DNA of 64,000 nucleotides from Desmodesmus armatus (Eukaryota > Chlorophyta > Chlorophyceae > Sphaeropleales > Scenedesmaceae), in the NCBI GenBank assembly GCA_007449985.2, contig VIIQ02000222.1, forward strand, positions 107,190-171,189. The letters run 5' to 3'. Below are positions 1 through 10,445 of the stretch, one piece after another. A program made the translations under genes and the position numbers. Below the pieces are notes generated by a model. The model worked only from the letters and a program-made list of their open reading frames with translations, was not told where the DNA came from and ran no database searches. Numbering within the stretch: the first letter of the stretch is position 1; each line of letters opens with the position of its first letter.

Positions 1-263
1 TTGTGCACTATCACTTCTGGCAATGCAGCCTCAAGAGCATTAGCAGTGACTGCTGCGCTGACTAAAAAAAGAAGCTCTGCAGGCGGTTCAAGCATGTAGT
101 ACCAACACTGGCCAGCTCGAATGCAGCTGCAAGGACAACCATTCTTTCTGTTGCCGCTTCAAGCAGGTTGCAGGCCTAGTAGGTTGCAACACCAAGCTTG
201 ACAGCTCATGGTGCTGCCCTGCTCGAACATTCCTGTGCCTGCAATGCATTGCTGCGTTCACAG
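1..263 (+). other. Intron or upstream part of the MATE gene
   Basis: This stretch precedes the first MATE exon I can recognise, which opens after the acceptor CAG at 261-263. No reading frame here resembles the N-terminal half of a MATE transporter. It is probably intron, and the missing 5' exons lie before the window. Confidence 0.4.
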
Positions 264-2416
264 GTACTTGCAGCTGACCCTCCCGGTGCTGTACCTGCAT
301 GCAGTACAGGACTGTCTGGACAAGCATTTGCTGTCTCAGGGCATTGTGAACCCCAGTGCTGTTATCGCCCTGGTGCAAGCATTTGTAACCCCTTCTGGTC
401 CTGGCTGTTGGTTCAGCATCTGGGCTTTGGGCTTAGAGGAGCTGCATATGCAGCTTGTATCAGCATGGTAAGTGCCAGAACGCAGAGGATGAGGGTGGCT
501 ATTTCCCACAGACTCAGTGAAAGTAGAATGTCACATTGATTGGACGGTCCATCATACACTCCAAATGGCAGGCAGATCGCAACTGGCAGTGCCTAGCCCC
601 AAGGCTTGGCAAGGTTCCCAGGCTAGTGGTGCCTCCTGGGGAGCAGCACTTCCAGCAGTTGGTGCTGCGGAATTCTGTGTGTTCAGGCTTTACAGCTGTG
701 CCAGTATGATGGAAAGGGTGCTGTTGGCCCACAGCAAGCGGCAGCTTGCTCCGCTGCCTGCACCACTGCTGATGCTTCATAATGCTGCATGCAGCAGCAG
801 GTGTGCGTCTGCTCTCAAGCACTGGTGTTTTCTTGCTGCAGTTCACGCGCACATGCCTTACTTTGGGCTACGTGCTGCACACTGTGCGACAAAGGAGACT
901 CAGCAAGCCCTCCAAGCCCACGCAGCAAGAAAGCAGCAGAGCAGTCTGGCGAGCCCTGCTTGCATTGGCCCCGCCTTCTACAGCAGCGTACTGCATGGAG
1001 CAGTGGGCCACACAGGCAGGCTTGAACCACGCCATGGGCCATGGTCACCGTATGGTGTTCATACTGCCAGCCATACGCACAACATGCAACTGCAATACCA
1101 TGCTGCTACTGGCAGAGAATTTGAGCCTTCAGTAAAGTTTACTGAACCCTCTGAGAGGATGCAATCAGGGCTGAGGTTCTACGTAGGTTTGAGGGGCACT
1201 GCAGTGGCTAACACAAAGAACACTCAGGGTGTGCAACGTGCAGCAACTTGTCAGCAGTACATGTCAATCGTCGCCTGTCCCATTGCTTGCTTCCAGGTGT
1301 TGATTTTCATGTCTGGCCTGTTGCCTAATGGGAGGGTGGCGGTAGCAGCAACAGGGCTGTGCAACCAGCTCAGTGCGCTGGTGTGGATGGTGGCATGTGC
1401 ACTTGGTGCAGCAGCAACCACGCGCGTCGGGAATCAGGTGGGTTCAACACCTTGCTGGCTGTCTCTGTGAAAGGCTGGTGACTGGCACTCTGCAATCTAT
1501 CATTGTATCATAAAAGCCACATGCCATGTGCCAGATGCATGATGATGCTTCTCAACTGCTGTTTGCTGGCCCTGCACACCATGTGGTTCTGAAATACGGG
1601 CTTCACACAATGCATCGCATGGATTACCGCCTGTTGGGCAGCAAGCACAGGCCATCATGGCTGAGCCCAGCAGCCATGGTAACTTCACACATATTCACAT
1701 AGCCAACTTCACACATGTTCTTGAGATTCAGCGCCGCTTTACATGTTGAAGAGGGCTGTCATGCAGAGTGACTGCAGACTAAGCCTGCCCAGTCTCTCTG
1801 CTGCTGCACTGTATTGCTGCAGCTCGGACATGGAGACGGGCGTGGTGCAAAGCAAGCGTCAGATGTAGCTTTGACCAGTGCAGTGCTCACGCAAGCAGGT
1901 CTTGGCATCGTTGCTCTACTGCTGGGCAAGCACCTCATTGGTCTCATGACAAAAGACAAGCAAGTACTGGCACTTGCAGCACGGTGCATGCCTATGTTAG
2001 CTGTCTGTTTTGTGGCAGACGGTCAAAACGTGGTTGCCGGGTCCATACTGAAAGGCATGGGCAGACAGTGGTGGGGCCTGTGGTTGACGTTAGGAGGGTG
2101 TTGGGGTTTTGGCGTCCCTCTAGCATGGGCGCTGGCCTTTCCCCTGCACAGGAATGTGCCCGGATTGTGGGGTGGCTTTGCCGGCGCAGCAGGGCTGCAG
2201 GCTGGGGTGCAGTATTACTGTTTGAGGCGGTTGGTGAACTGGAAAAGGGAGCAGGAGCGTGCTGTCGCCCTTGTACGCTCCCTAAGCCATCATGAATCAC
2301 CCGGGCCTCCTGTTGGGCAGCAGGCACAGCACATTATGGCTGAGCCCAACAGTCATGTCCTGCATCATCGTATCCATGAGGCAGCAGAGCATGGTGTCAT
2401 TGACAAGATGGTGTAG
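264..2416 (+). CDS. MATE-family efflux transporter (5' partial)
   Basis: MATE proteins are 12-helix membrane antiporters that export organic cations, toxins or metabolites in exchange for H+ or Na+. Only the C-terminal part is visible. Exons: 264-467, 842-1015, 1297-1437, 1823-2416; all joins keep phase. Recognisable family stretches are the LGFGLRGAAYAACIS segment near 420-465, CMEQWA near 995-1010, FMSGLLPNG near 1309-1335, the loop ATTRVGNQ joined to LGHGDGRGA across 1437/1823, and hydrophobic helices at about 1880-1960, 2000-2060 and 2080-2220. The intron 1016-1296 would use a GC donor (CAG|GCAGGC). Exon 264-467 changes frame at the CCCC run 389-392; one extra C restores family similarity on both sides. 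The substrate cannot be told from sequence. The C-terminal tail after about 2280 is hydrophilic and unlike other members. Confidence 0.85.
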
Positions 2417-2786
2417 CGATGGCAACTGTTGCCCAATGTGTGTGGTGTAGCAGTGCCGATGGACGGACCACCAGGCCGGCCCCGCAGAGAACACTGCCAA
2501 AATAAGTGATTGATGGTAACACTTTGTTCGCATCTTGAGCACAAACATGGTTTCAAACTGACTTCGACGGTCCAAGGCGAACTCCGGGGTTCCAGTGCCC
2601 TTCCGAAGCGGTGCCGCGCGATTGATGTTGCATCGTTCGCGAGTACTTGACGAAAGACCAGCGTTGTTATACATGTTTATTTTTCTGTGAATTCAAACAT
2701 TGCGCGACTGAGGCCTGCACCATCCCGAGACAGCTGGAAAAGCTGGGAGTGTTGCAGATCAGCTCTACAACACTGCTGCCCCACAC
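2417..2786. other. Intergenic: MATE 3' region and promoter of the SET fusion gene
   Basis: 370 bases between two same-strand genes. I see no clear TGTAA signal and no conserved coding frame. It should hold the 3' UTR of the transporter gene and the promoter and 5' UTR of the next gene. Confidence 0.5.
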
Positions 2787-5700
2787 ATGGTTGCGACCAC
2801 CTCAGAGGGGCGAAAGCTCAGAATCTGTGTGTTGTGGCCGTCATATGAGGGTTCCAACTCTGCCACAAAGGATTTCGACCCGCAGACAGGTAGGTGGCAG
2901 CAAGCAGCATGCTGCGCAGCGCAGCAGCAGCAACACACTTGACAATCATGCAGCTGTCTTGGCCAGCCTATGATGCCTTCACAGTGCAGATGAACGCCTC
3001 TATGACGTTGTCACAGTTCTGCATGTGCAGATCCCTCCGTGTACGACACAGCAGGCAAATATGAGTGGAGCACAATCCCCATCCACAAGGCGCAAGCAGT
3101 GCAGCAGATCCTGGCTTTGTCCCGTCAGGGGTATGATGTATTTCTGAACCTGTGTGATGGAGCAGCTGATGAGGACAGGGCGGGGAAGGAAGTGGTAGAG
3201 GCACTGGAGAGGTCAGTGAGTCTGCGTTGACCATGCTCAAAGGCTTTCACAGCAGAGGCAGCCTTTTGCTGTCTAGAATAGACAGCCGATGCTGTCAGTC
3301 CATCATGACACTTCCTCCTGGGCTCTTTGCGGCATTGGCTGTGCAGTTTGTCTTGGTGTACTGCTGCAGTATGGCACTGGCATGACGGTCACTTAGAGCA
3401 GCTGCACTGCAGGCAGTGGCTCGTTTGTTCCTGAAGCTCTGGAGAATTCTCCGAATTCTTTGAAGTTCTGGCCCAGCTTGCATGCGCCAGCCTGCCCAAT
3501 GTGCAGCTGCCAGCTGCAGTGCTGATAATTAGTCTTATAAGTCTGGAGAGTCTTCCTTGTCAAAACACTCCATGCCACGAATTTTGTCACTGTGCTGCAT
3601 TGCTGTCAGGTTTGGGTGTGCCTACACGGGCGCTGATGCCAAGTTTTACGAGCCAACGAAGCTTCTGATGAAGAAGGTTGCTTACTACCACGGGGTCAGC
3701 ACACCACCTCATGCCTTCTTTGGGCTTGATGACTTGCACCCAACAGACGACACAGTGGCGGCACAGCAGTGCGCTGCAGAGGTGGAGGGGCTCAAGTGGC
3801 CGCTCATTGTCAAGCACCACTGCGGCTATGCCAGCATTGGTATGGGGCGGGATTGCAGGGTGGACAATGTGGGGGAGCTGCTGCCACAGGTGCGCTGACA
3901 CGGTCAGAAGTCACAGTGACTGACCGTTTGTGCAGCAGATTGCAACGCTTTTGCCAATGATATCATTGGCAATCGATTGCAGTTTGTGAGGCATTCATGC
4001 AAGCGCAGAAAAGTGCTGATAGACACATCGAGTGCCATACCTGGGGCGTTTCAGTAGCCTCAGGACTAGCCTGACACAGGCAGCCTGCCGTCTTTACAGA
4101 CAGCCACAGACAGCCACCAGCCTGACACAGGCAGCCTGCCGTCTTCAGCATGTTGTCTGGAGGTACCCCAGTCCTCAGACAACAGGTCACCATGGGCCAC
4201 CCAGACCTGGAGATGTAGAGGGCATCTGAGCATTGGAATTCTACAGCCTTGTGGCAACTTCTGCGGGCTGAGGCCAAGGATGGCATGTCGTGGGCTGATC
4301 AGCCTGACATCAGCCTGATATCATCGCTGGTATCCTGTGCGCACTTGCAGAGAACCAGTAAATTGTTACTACAGCAGGAGGCTGAGGTGGGGCCCCACCC
4401 AGCTTCGGAAGCAGGTATGCAGTTCACTACGCATTCTGCTTGCACTACAGGTGCGCAAGTTCCTTGGTGAGTTTGGTGGTGCGCTGGTTGAGGAGTTCAT
4501 TGCTGGGGGTGAGTTCACTGTGCTGGTGGCTGAACACCCACAGGGAGGGAGGGACCACCCGCTGACGGTGTACAACCCGGTGGAGTGCGTCTTTGCAAAA
4601 GGAGAGGTGCGCAGCCTGCAGCCTTTTCAGGGCTGAGTAGTCCATGGTGCTCTTAGCTGAGTCAAAATATGAAGTTGCCTTTCAGTGAGTCCTGTCCTTG
4701 AGCCTTCACGTCCGTAAAACTGGCTGTGCAGTCTCTCAACTTATGTCTCCTTGCTACAACGCCACCTGCACTAACATGAGCGCGACATGACTCTGAGAGC
4801 TGATGATTGAGGTCATACAAGAAGCCTGCTTCAAGTGGTCATGATGACCATTGCAGCTTGCAATGCTGGCTTGCATGCCGTCTTCCACAGCGCTCATGAC
4901 GTCTCTAACTCATCAACACCCTGTTGCATGCGGCATGCAGACCTTCAAGCACTTTGACCTCAAGTGGCGTGATTATGACAGCATCCACTGGAAGCCACTG
5001 GACAGCCAGGCTGAGCCAGAGCTGGATGCTGCTCTGCGGGAAGCAGCAGGCAAGATGTTCACAGCAATGGGGGGTGTCAGCTACGGCCGCAGCGACTTCA
5101 GGGTGGATGAGCAAGGTATGCCTGTCACACATTGTCCCCGGGCAGGGCATCACTAATGCACTGAGTGCATCGCTCAGCTGCAGTCACTGCAGTCTACGGC
5201 AATAAACCATCTGCTCACTAACTGATGTTCACAACAGATACTTATGTATGCTTGTGATCAGCCAATCAAGTTGTAGTTTCATCCATGTGATGCCACAGTC
5301 GAATCAGACCACTTGCGCACATGCTCCATCTTTGACTGACAACAGTCACCCACTAATCGCAACAAAGTCACCGCCCAGCTGAAGTGATGTGCATGTTGGT
5401 TGGGTACAGTCATGTACAAGTCATGCCAAAAGAAACTATGTGTTCTCTGCAGGCAAGGTGTACTTCTTGGAGATCAATCCCAACTGTGGTGTGTTCTATC
5501 CTCCAGAAGACCAGGATGGTGCCAGTGCCGACTTCATCCTGAGCCTTGACCATCAGCATGGCGGCCATGCTGGGTTCATTGACACCATCGTACAGGCAGC
5601 ACTGCAGCGTGCTGAGGCACGCAAGGCAGCACACACAGTGCAGGTGGGTACCCGTTACCCAAGGTGACCTTGATCACACCTTGTCATATCCTACCAGTTT

Positions 5701-6621
5701 TTCAGTAAGGAAATGCATTCCCTGCACAGGTAATGCTGGCCACATTTTGATGCGGCATCAAGAGCCTCCAGCATGTACCTGCAACCTGTCACATGTACAA
5801 ATGGCTGGTCATTGTTTTTTTCACTTCCACAGCACAAATGTAAGGCGTGCATTTGAGATGTGGCACTGTTGCAGGATCACCACACTGTGTGAACAGGCAG
5901 CCTGCCTGCAGCGTTTGCAAATTGCTAGCCTAGCAAAGTGCTAGCCTAGCCTGCTAGCAGCACGAACAGCATGCTGCAAAACTCTGTACATTATGTGCCC
6001 TGCCATCATACCCCCTGCCACCTTCGTTTGACCTGACTGCATGCTGCGCCTGTTGCTTGCTGCATCACGCAGGTCCGCTACAAGCACGGCAGTGGCTATG
6101 GGCTGTACGCCACTCGCCCCCTAGCAGCCGGTGAGGTGGTGGTGCGGCATGAGGAGCAGCCACATGTGCTGGTAACTCTAGACCATGTCAAGCGCACCTG
6201 GCCGCCTAGCAGTGATGCTGCGCGTTGGTTCGACGCCCATGCCTGGCCTGTGAGTGACAGCGTGTGGGTGACATGGAGTGCTGACCCAGAGGAGTGGCTG
6301 CCTGTCAACCACAGCTGTGAGCCTAACTGCTGGCTGCAGGGCCTTGACACAATCGCACGCAGGCCCATAGCAGCAGGGGAGCAGATCACCATGGAGTATG
6401 CAACATTCTGCGGGCCTAACATGACCCCCTTTGACTGCACCTGTGGCTCAGCAGCTTGCAGGGGGCGTGTGTCTGGCTGCGACCACCTTGCACCATGGCT
6501 GGAGCGATATGGCGAGCATGTCAGTGGGTATGTGGCAGCAGCCCGTCGCAAAGCAGCTGCACTGGCAGCACCAGCACGTGCTGATTCAGCCAAATCAGCC
6601 GCAAGCATGCAGATAATTTGA
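2787..6621 (+). CDS. ATP-grasp (D-Ala-D-Ala ligase-like)–SET domain fusion protein
   Basis: Seven exons (2787-2889, 3031-3211, 3610-3889, 4451-4606, 4941-5115, 5453-5643, 6073-6621) join in perfect phase to a 544-residue protein. The ATG at 2787 directly precedes the domain start (RICVLWPSYEGSNSATKDF). Residues 1-362 form an ATP-grasp ligase fold like D-alanine-D-alanine ligase. It shows LNLCDGAADEDRAG, the nucleotide-binding WPLIVKHHCGYASIGMG, ALVEEFIAGGEFTVLV, and the metal-binding FLEINPNCG. Residues 363-544, all in the last exon, form a SET domain: GSGYGLYATRPLAAGE, the cofactor-binding NHSCEPNCW at about 441-449, the catalytic-tyrosine region EQITMEYATF, and a post-SET cysteine cluster FDCTCGSAACRG. 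SET proteins methylate lysine; ATP-grasp enzymes join a carboxylate to an amine. Both halves look catalytically complete, but no substrate can be inferred. Intron 3890-4450 holds a short direct repeat. Confidence 0.88.
4068..4145. repeat. 27-bp direct repeat in an intron of the SET fusion gene
   Basis: The unit beginning AGCCTGACACAGGCAGCCTG occurs at 4068-4094 and again at 4119-4145, separated by a CAGCCACAGACAGCCACC-like spacer. It lies wholly within the intron 3890-4450. Confidence 0.9.
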
Positions 6622-6910
6622 CCACAAGCCTATGCTTGGCGCCGCTGTGGTGCCTGTTTGAGTTGAGCTTGAGCCACCCTGGGTCGCATTCTTTCATTCG
6701 CCCCATTGGTGATGTTGACATTCATTTGTGTGGTGACCGTTGGGGGGTGATGCAGGTGCAGCTTGTCAGTAGCTGGTGCAGCGGAACTACATATTCAACG
6801 AGACTGTTTATTGAGTGAGGTCACCCTGAAAATTACAAAACTTCAGGTGCTAACTCAGAGTTCCAGAGAGTTACATGTATTGTAAATGTACAGTGCTGCT
6901 GCGACAGATG
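6622..6910 (+). terminator. 3' UTR with TGTAA polyadenylation signal
   Basis: TGTAA at 6881-6885 lies 260 bases after the stop codon of the SET fusion gene, as expected for chlorophyte mRNA ends. The transposon remnant at 6911 inserted just downstream, leaving the signal intact. The signal is seen; its use is inferred. Confidence 0.55.
6903..6910. repeat. Target-site duplication, left copy (GACAGATG)
   Basis: GACAGATG directly abuts the left inverted end and is repeated exactly at 7859-7866, directly after the right inverted end. Confidence 0.9.
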
Positions 6911-7054
6911 AAGGGGGCGTTGACTCCCATAACTCCCTGTCCCAACCCTTGGGGCGGAGGGGTAAATGGTGGAAGTTAGTGATTCTGATTGCACAGCTGT
7001 GTTGTACGTGGTCTGAAGGGGCCAATGCAACATAGTGGATGTTTTAACTTCTGT

Positions 7055-7120
7055 TGACTCCCAACTTCCCTGGTGTAGGCGGGTTTCCTTTGAATTTTAA
7101 CTCCCAACTTCCCCCAAAAG
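7055..7120 (+). repeat. Internal direct repeat of the transposon, copy 1
   Basis: Contains CCAACTTCCCTGG, GGCGGGTTTCC and TTTTAACTCCCAAC in order; the same order with a few changes recurs at 7628-7692 in the same orientation. Confidence 0.85.
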
Positions 7121-7627
7121 ACCCTCATCAGGGAGTTAGGGGGAGTTAGGGACCCAATCAAGGGACTTAGCATTGGAATGTCGCAAGGGTTATTTCCCGC
7201 CCTTTTTTGGACGCAGGCTCCACCCACTACCGTCTGACCCAATGGCAACTTCTTGTGCTGCTGTGGGGTGTTTGCAACCTTTTATCTGTAACGCTATTGT
7301 GGCAAGATCCAGATCAACAACAGCATGTCAGGGACATAGCTATTCCATCCACACAGATGACACTGCTGCTGTCTATGCATACAGGATTGAGCCCTCTACG
7401 TCTCCTTACGTACGTGTTGACTCACAGCCCAGGCTCACAGTGAACAGCTTGCTGCCAAGCCCACCAGTCACTGGCAGTGCCACATACAACCCTACATACA
7501 ACCCACGGCGGAGCCTTGGGGACCCCTGGCCCTCACAGGTGCACCTCCTGTGTTCTGTGCAGCTAACTCCCCTAACTCCCCGGCTAACTCCCCTAACTCC
7601 CTGCGCATGCCTTGCCACTAACTGCCA

Positions 7628-7692
7628 CTAACTCCCAACTTCCCTGGTTTACGCGGGTTTCCCTTGAAATTTAACTCCCAACTCCCACCAAA
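7628..7692 (+). repeat. Internal direct repeat of the transposon, copy 2
   Basis: Second copy of the 7055-7120 segment, about 85-90% alike by eye, ending CCCACCAAAAT rather than CCCCCAAAAG. Confidence 0.85.
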
Positions 7693-7858
7693 ATCCGCCC
7701 ATTTTTTTGAAATATTTGGAAGTTAGTGGGAGTTAGTATAACCATAGCCTTGCGAGACTGATTAAACTTTATCTGTCATTTTATATTCACTAACCTCCAC
7801 CATTTACCCTTCTGCCCCAAGGGTTGGGACAGGGAGTTAGGGGAGTCAACGCCCCCTT

Positions 7859-7866
7859 GACAGATG
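7859..7866. repeat. Target-site duplication, right copy (GACAGATG)
   Basis: Exact match to 6903-6910. Confidence 0.9.
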
Positions 7867-8390
7867 GCGATTCCCTCTACCTGCATCTCACAACGGTTGT
7901 GATCCAAGCAGGGGTTTTTACAACCTTGCAGCACCCTTGTGCCTGCCTTCACGCACCCAGCACCGACAACTGATAAGACAAGTCAAGTTGTGACAGGTCC
8001 TGGTAAAGCCTGGTCCCGCGTCAGCAGGGTTGTACAAACAGCGCAAGGGGTACCAGAACTCCTATATGTAGGTTTGCATCATTCAATCCTGCGATCATAG
8101 CGCGTGTTCCTCAGTCAAGCAACCGCTGTCTCACAGCCCGCGTCGAAGGTTCTTCCGACAGGCTTGTCGATCCCCAACAGAAGCTTTAGCTGGGTGATTG
8201 GACGCATCTTTGTACCGGAACACAGCTGCGGGTGAGGCGCACGGCTCGGTAAGAGAGGATTCAGCAGAAGGTGACGTCAGTGCTGCTTGCCTTCCTGCAC
8301 AAGTGCAGCTCTCCAATGTCTCTCTCCCTGTGACAAATGCAGCTTGCACGGAGAGTAACACAAACACTTTGCCACTTGGATGGCTGCAGG
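7867..8390 (+). promoter_or_regulatory. Upstream region of the first F-box-like/LRR gene
   Basis: 524 bases between the transposon and the ATG at 8391. No coding frame here looks conserved. The ATG sits just after TGGCTGCAGG; the same CAG|GATG arrangement occurs before the ATGs at 34093 and 37428, so a leader exon spliced at this CAG is possible. I see no convincing TATA box. Confidence 0.4.
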
Positions 8391-10445
8391 ATGGCACACG
8401 AGGGGCCGCAAGCTTCACTACTCCTGCAGCTCCCCGACCCATGCCTGCTGGCAGTGCTGCAGTGCTTGGCAGACGACCCAGCCAGCTTGTGCAACACTGC
8501 CAGGGCCCACAGCAGGTTGCACCAGGCAGCTGTGCTGGCCCTCAGCAGCATCAGTGCAGTGATCAGGACCCAGCAGTTGGTTGATGACAGCCTGCTGCCC
8601 TACCTTTCAAAGTACGGCCAGCATGTCAACAGCATGGGGATATACTCTTTGCCCCACGTGACCCTGCGTCAGCTGGGCCCCATGGTGCAGCTGACCCAGC
8701 TACATCTCCGCCAGCTTGGTCTGCAGCTGCAGGCAGGCGATGGTTTCCAGGGCGTGCTGGGGCTTGCTGGGCTGCCCCTGAAGCAACTGCAGCTCAATTT
8801 CTGCACCTTGCTTGGCGGGCAGGCGGGCCTGGCTGGAGCGCTCTCACCGCTGCCTGGGTTGGAGCACCTCTGCATGCACTATGTGATGTTGCAAAGGCAA
8901 GGTCATGTCGAGATCGGCTTCCCATCTGAGATGCTGCAGCCCTTGCAGCAGCTGACATACCTAGAGGTCGCTGGCAGGTGTGAGTCTCGACAGGGCATCC
9001 CACAGTCCCTGAAAGCGCTGACACGACTGGCTCACTTGGATTTCGCGCGTGTGCACGGCATGTGGCCCCTTCGACTTGAAGCTGATACGCTGTCTACATC
9101 ACAACTTACACACATGGCGTTGCCAGGTGGCGTTCTGTTTGCGCCTGGTGTCCTGGCTGGCAAGACCCGGCTGCAGCATCTGCACATGCCGAGTTGCAGA
9201 GTTGATGGTGGTGCAGCAGGGGTGGCACAGCTGCTGTCTGAGCTGCAGCACCTGCAGCAACTGACACATCTGAACCTGTCAAATGGTTTGTGTCACACAG
9301 CGGCTGTCAACGAGAGCAACCGTCAGGAAGTTGCAGCTGCCTTCTCGGCGCTGACAGCCAGCAGCAAGCTGCAGCACCTTGACATTAGCAGGTGCACGCT
9401 GCCAACAGGCGTTTGGGAGCATCTGTTCCCTGCTGGCAGGCAGCTGCCAGACCTGCCGTTGCTGCAAGTTTCATACTGTAGGGCACCATCAGGTGGCTTT
9501 GCTGCAGCCCCTGAAGGCAGTTTCCTTGCACGCTGCTGCCCTGGCCTGCAATCTTTGTACATGCTGGGGTTGAAGTGCGGGGTTGGACACCTAGCCGCAT
9601 TGTCCCGGCTGACTGGGCTGCACACACTCCACGTGACTGTGGACGAAGGAACGGACCAACAGGTTTGGGACTGCTGCCAGCTGACAGGGCTGAGGCAGCT
9701 GAATCTGGAGGACAACGGGTATGCAGATGCAGACGGGTTGCTGCTGCAGCTAACTCAGTTGCGGCACCTGCAGCGGTTGAACTTCACCGTCATGAACTGG
9801 GAGTACAATGAAGCATATGCGTGCGAGGACCAAGAAACGTATCCCCGTGAGGTGAGCCTGCCAGTGGCCCTGTCTGATGCTGTCCTTTGCATGCATTCCC
9901 TCATCAGTGACCCTCAGCTAAAACACGGGGTTGGTGTTGTCCAGAGGGCATGCAAGTGCATCATGTATTAGTAATGCGTCATCATGGTGGGTGCATGGGT
10001 GGCTTCAGCGCATTGTGCAGGCACATCCTGCTGCTTGCCCTTTCAAACGAATGTTGGGTCATGACAACCAACAAGCACGCTGGGTGGGCGCCGGCTTGGC
10101 AAGCGCCTTGTCAGCACACACTAACAAACTCGTGTGTCACAACATCACACTTCTGAAGTGCTATTCAGCTGAATAAGCCTGATCAGGCTTATGGATTCCT
10201 TCCACTCACCCTGACAGCATATCTGTCACCATATACTTTGCCGCCCCCGTTGCTGTGCATGTGTGGCTGTGCAGTTGGAGCAGTGTGGCCCTGATGACGA
10301 GCCGGTGTGGCGCCAGCTACTGCAGCACTACCTGGACCACCCTCAGCGTGACGTGGCACAGGAGGCAGCTGAAGGACTAGAGGATTCCGATGAATCCTCG
10401 ACCGATAGTGACGATGGGTCCTTGGCTGAGAGTGACAGTGTGTGA
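8391..10445 (+). CDS. F-box-like / leucine-rich-repeat protein, intact family member
   Basis: Two exons, 8391-9851 and 10275-10445, join in phase 0 to 543 residues. Residues of about 13-50 (LPDPCLLAVLQCLADDPASL followed by ARAHSRLHQAA) resemble an F-box helix bundle. The rest is a run of leucine-rich repeats such as LTQLHLRQLGLQ, LKQLQLNFC, LQQLTYLEVAG, LTHLNLSNG and LQHLDISRC. The small last exon codes a family-specific tail with PDDEPVWRQLLQHYLDH and an acidic Ser/Asp end. If the N-terminus is an F-box, the protein would be a substrate adaptor of an SCF ubiquitin ligase. In-frame codons extend upstream to about 8337, but the paralogues place the start at ATG 8391. No frameshift or early stop is present, unlike the copies at 30949-32885 and 34093-35933. 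Confidence 0.82.

Larger units (their letters stand above)
6911..7858. mobile_element. Non-autonomous DNA transposon with 71-bp terminal inverted repeats
   Basis: A 948-bp element runs from AAGGGGGCGTTGACTCCC to its reverse complement. The terminal inverted repeats 6911-6981 and 7788-7858 differ at only a handful of positions. Perfect 8-bp target duplications GACAGATG flank it (6903-6910, 7859-7866). The interior has no recognisable transposase; the longest open frame (7173-7631) matches nothing I know. Inside are two same-direction copies of a segment of about 65 bp (7055-7120, 7628-7692) and many TAACTCCC/GGGAGTTA motifs. An 8-bp duplication fits the hAT superfamily, or the Novosib or Merlin groups; the long ends without a CAG terminus are unlike typical hAT. 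It would depend on a transposase elsewhere. Sharp edges and an exact duplication suggest a fairly recent insertion. Confidence 0.9.

Noticed and set aside
517..1470. 317-residue open frame on +
   Set aside because: Only its 1297-1437 part is real MATE coding; the rest is read-through of introns in a chance open frame.
4068..4145. CRISPR-like repeat
   Set aside because: Only two copies, in an intron of a eukaryotic gene.
7173..7631. 152-residue frame inside the transposon as a transposase
   Set aside because: No transposase motif, and it runs through the TAACTCCC arrays and one internal repeat.
8337..8390. Upstream extension of the first LRR gene to about 8337
   Set aside because: The paralogues put the start at the ATG after CAGG, and the extra residues are not shared.
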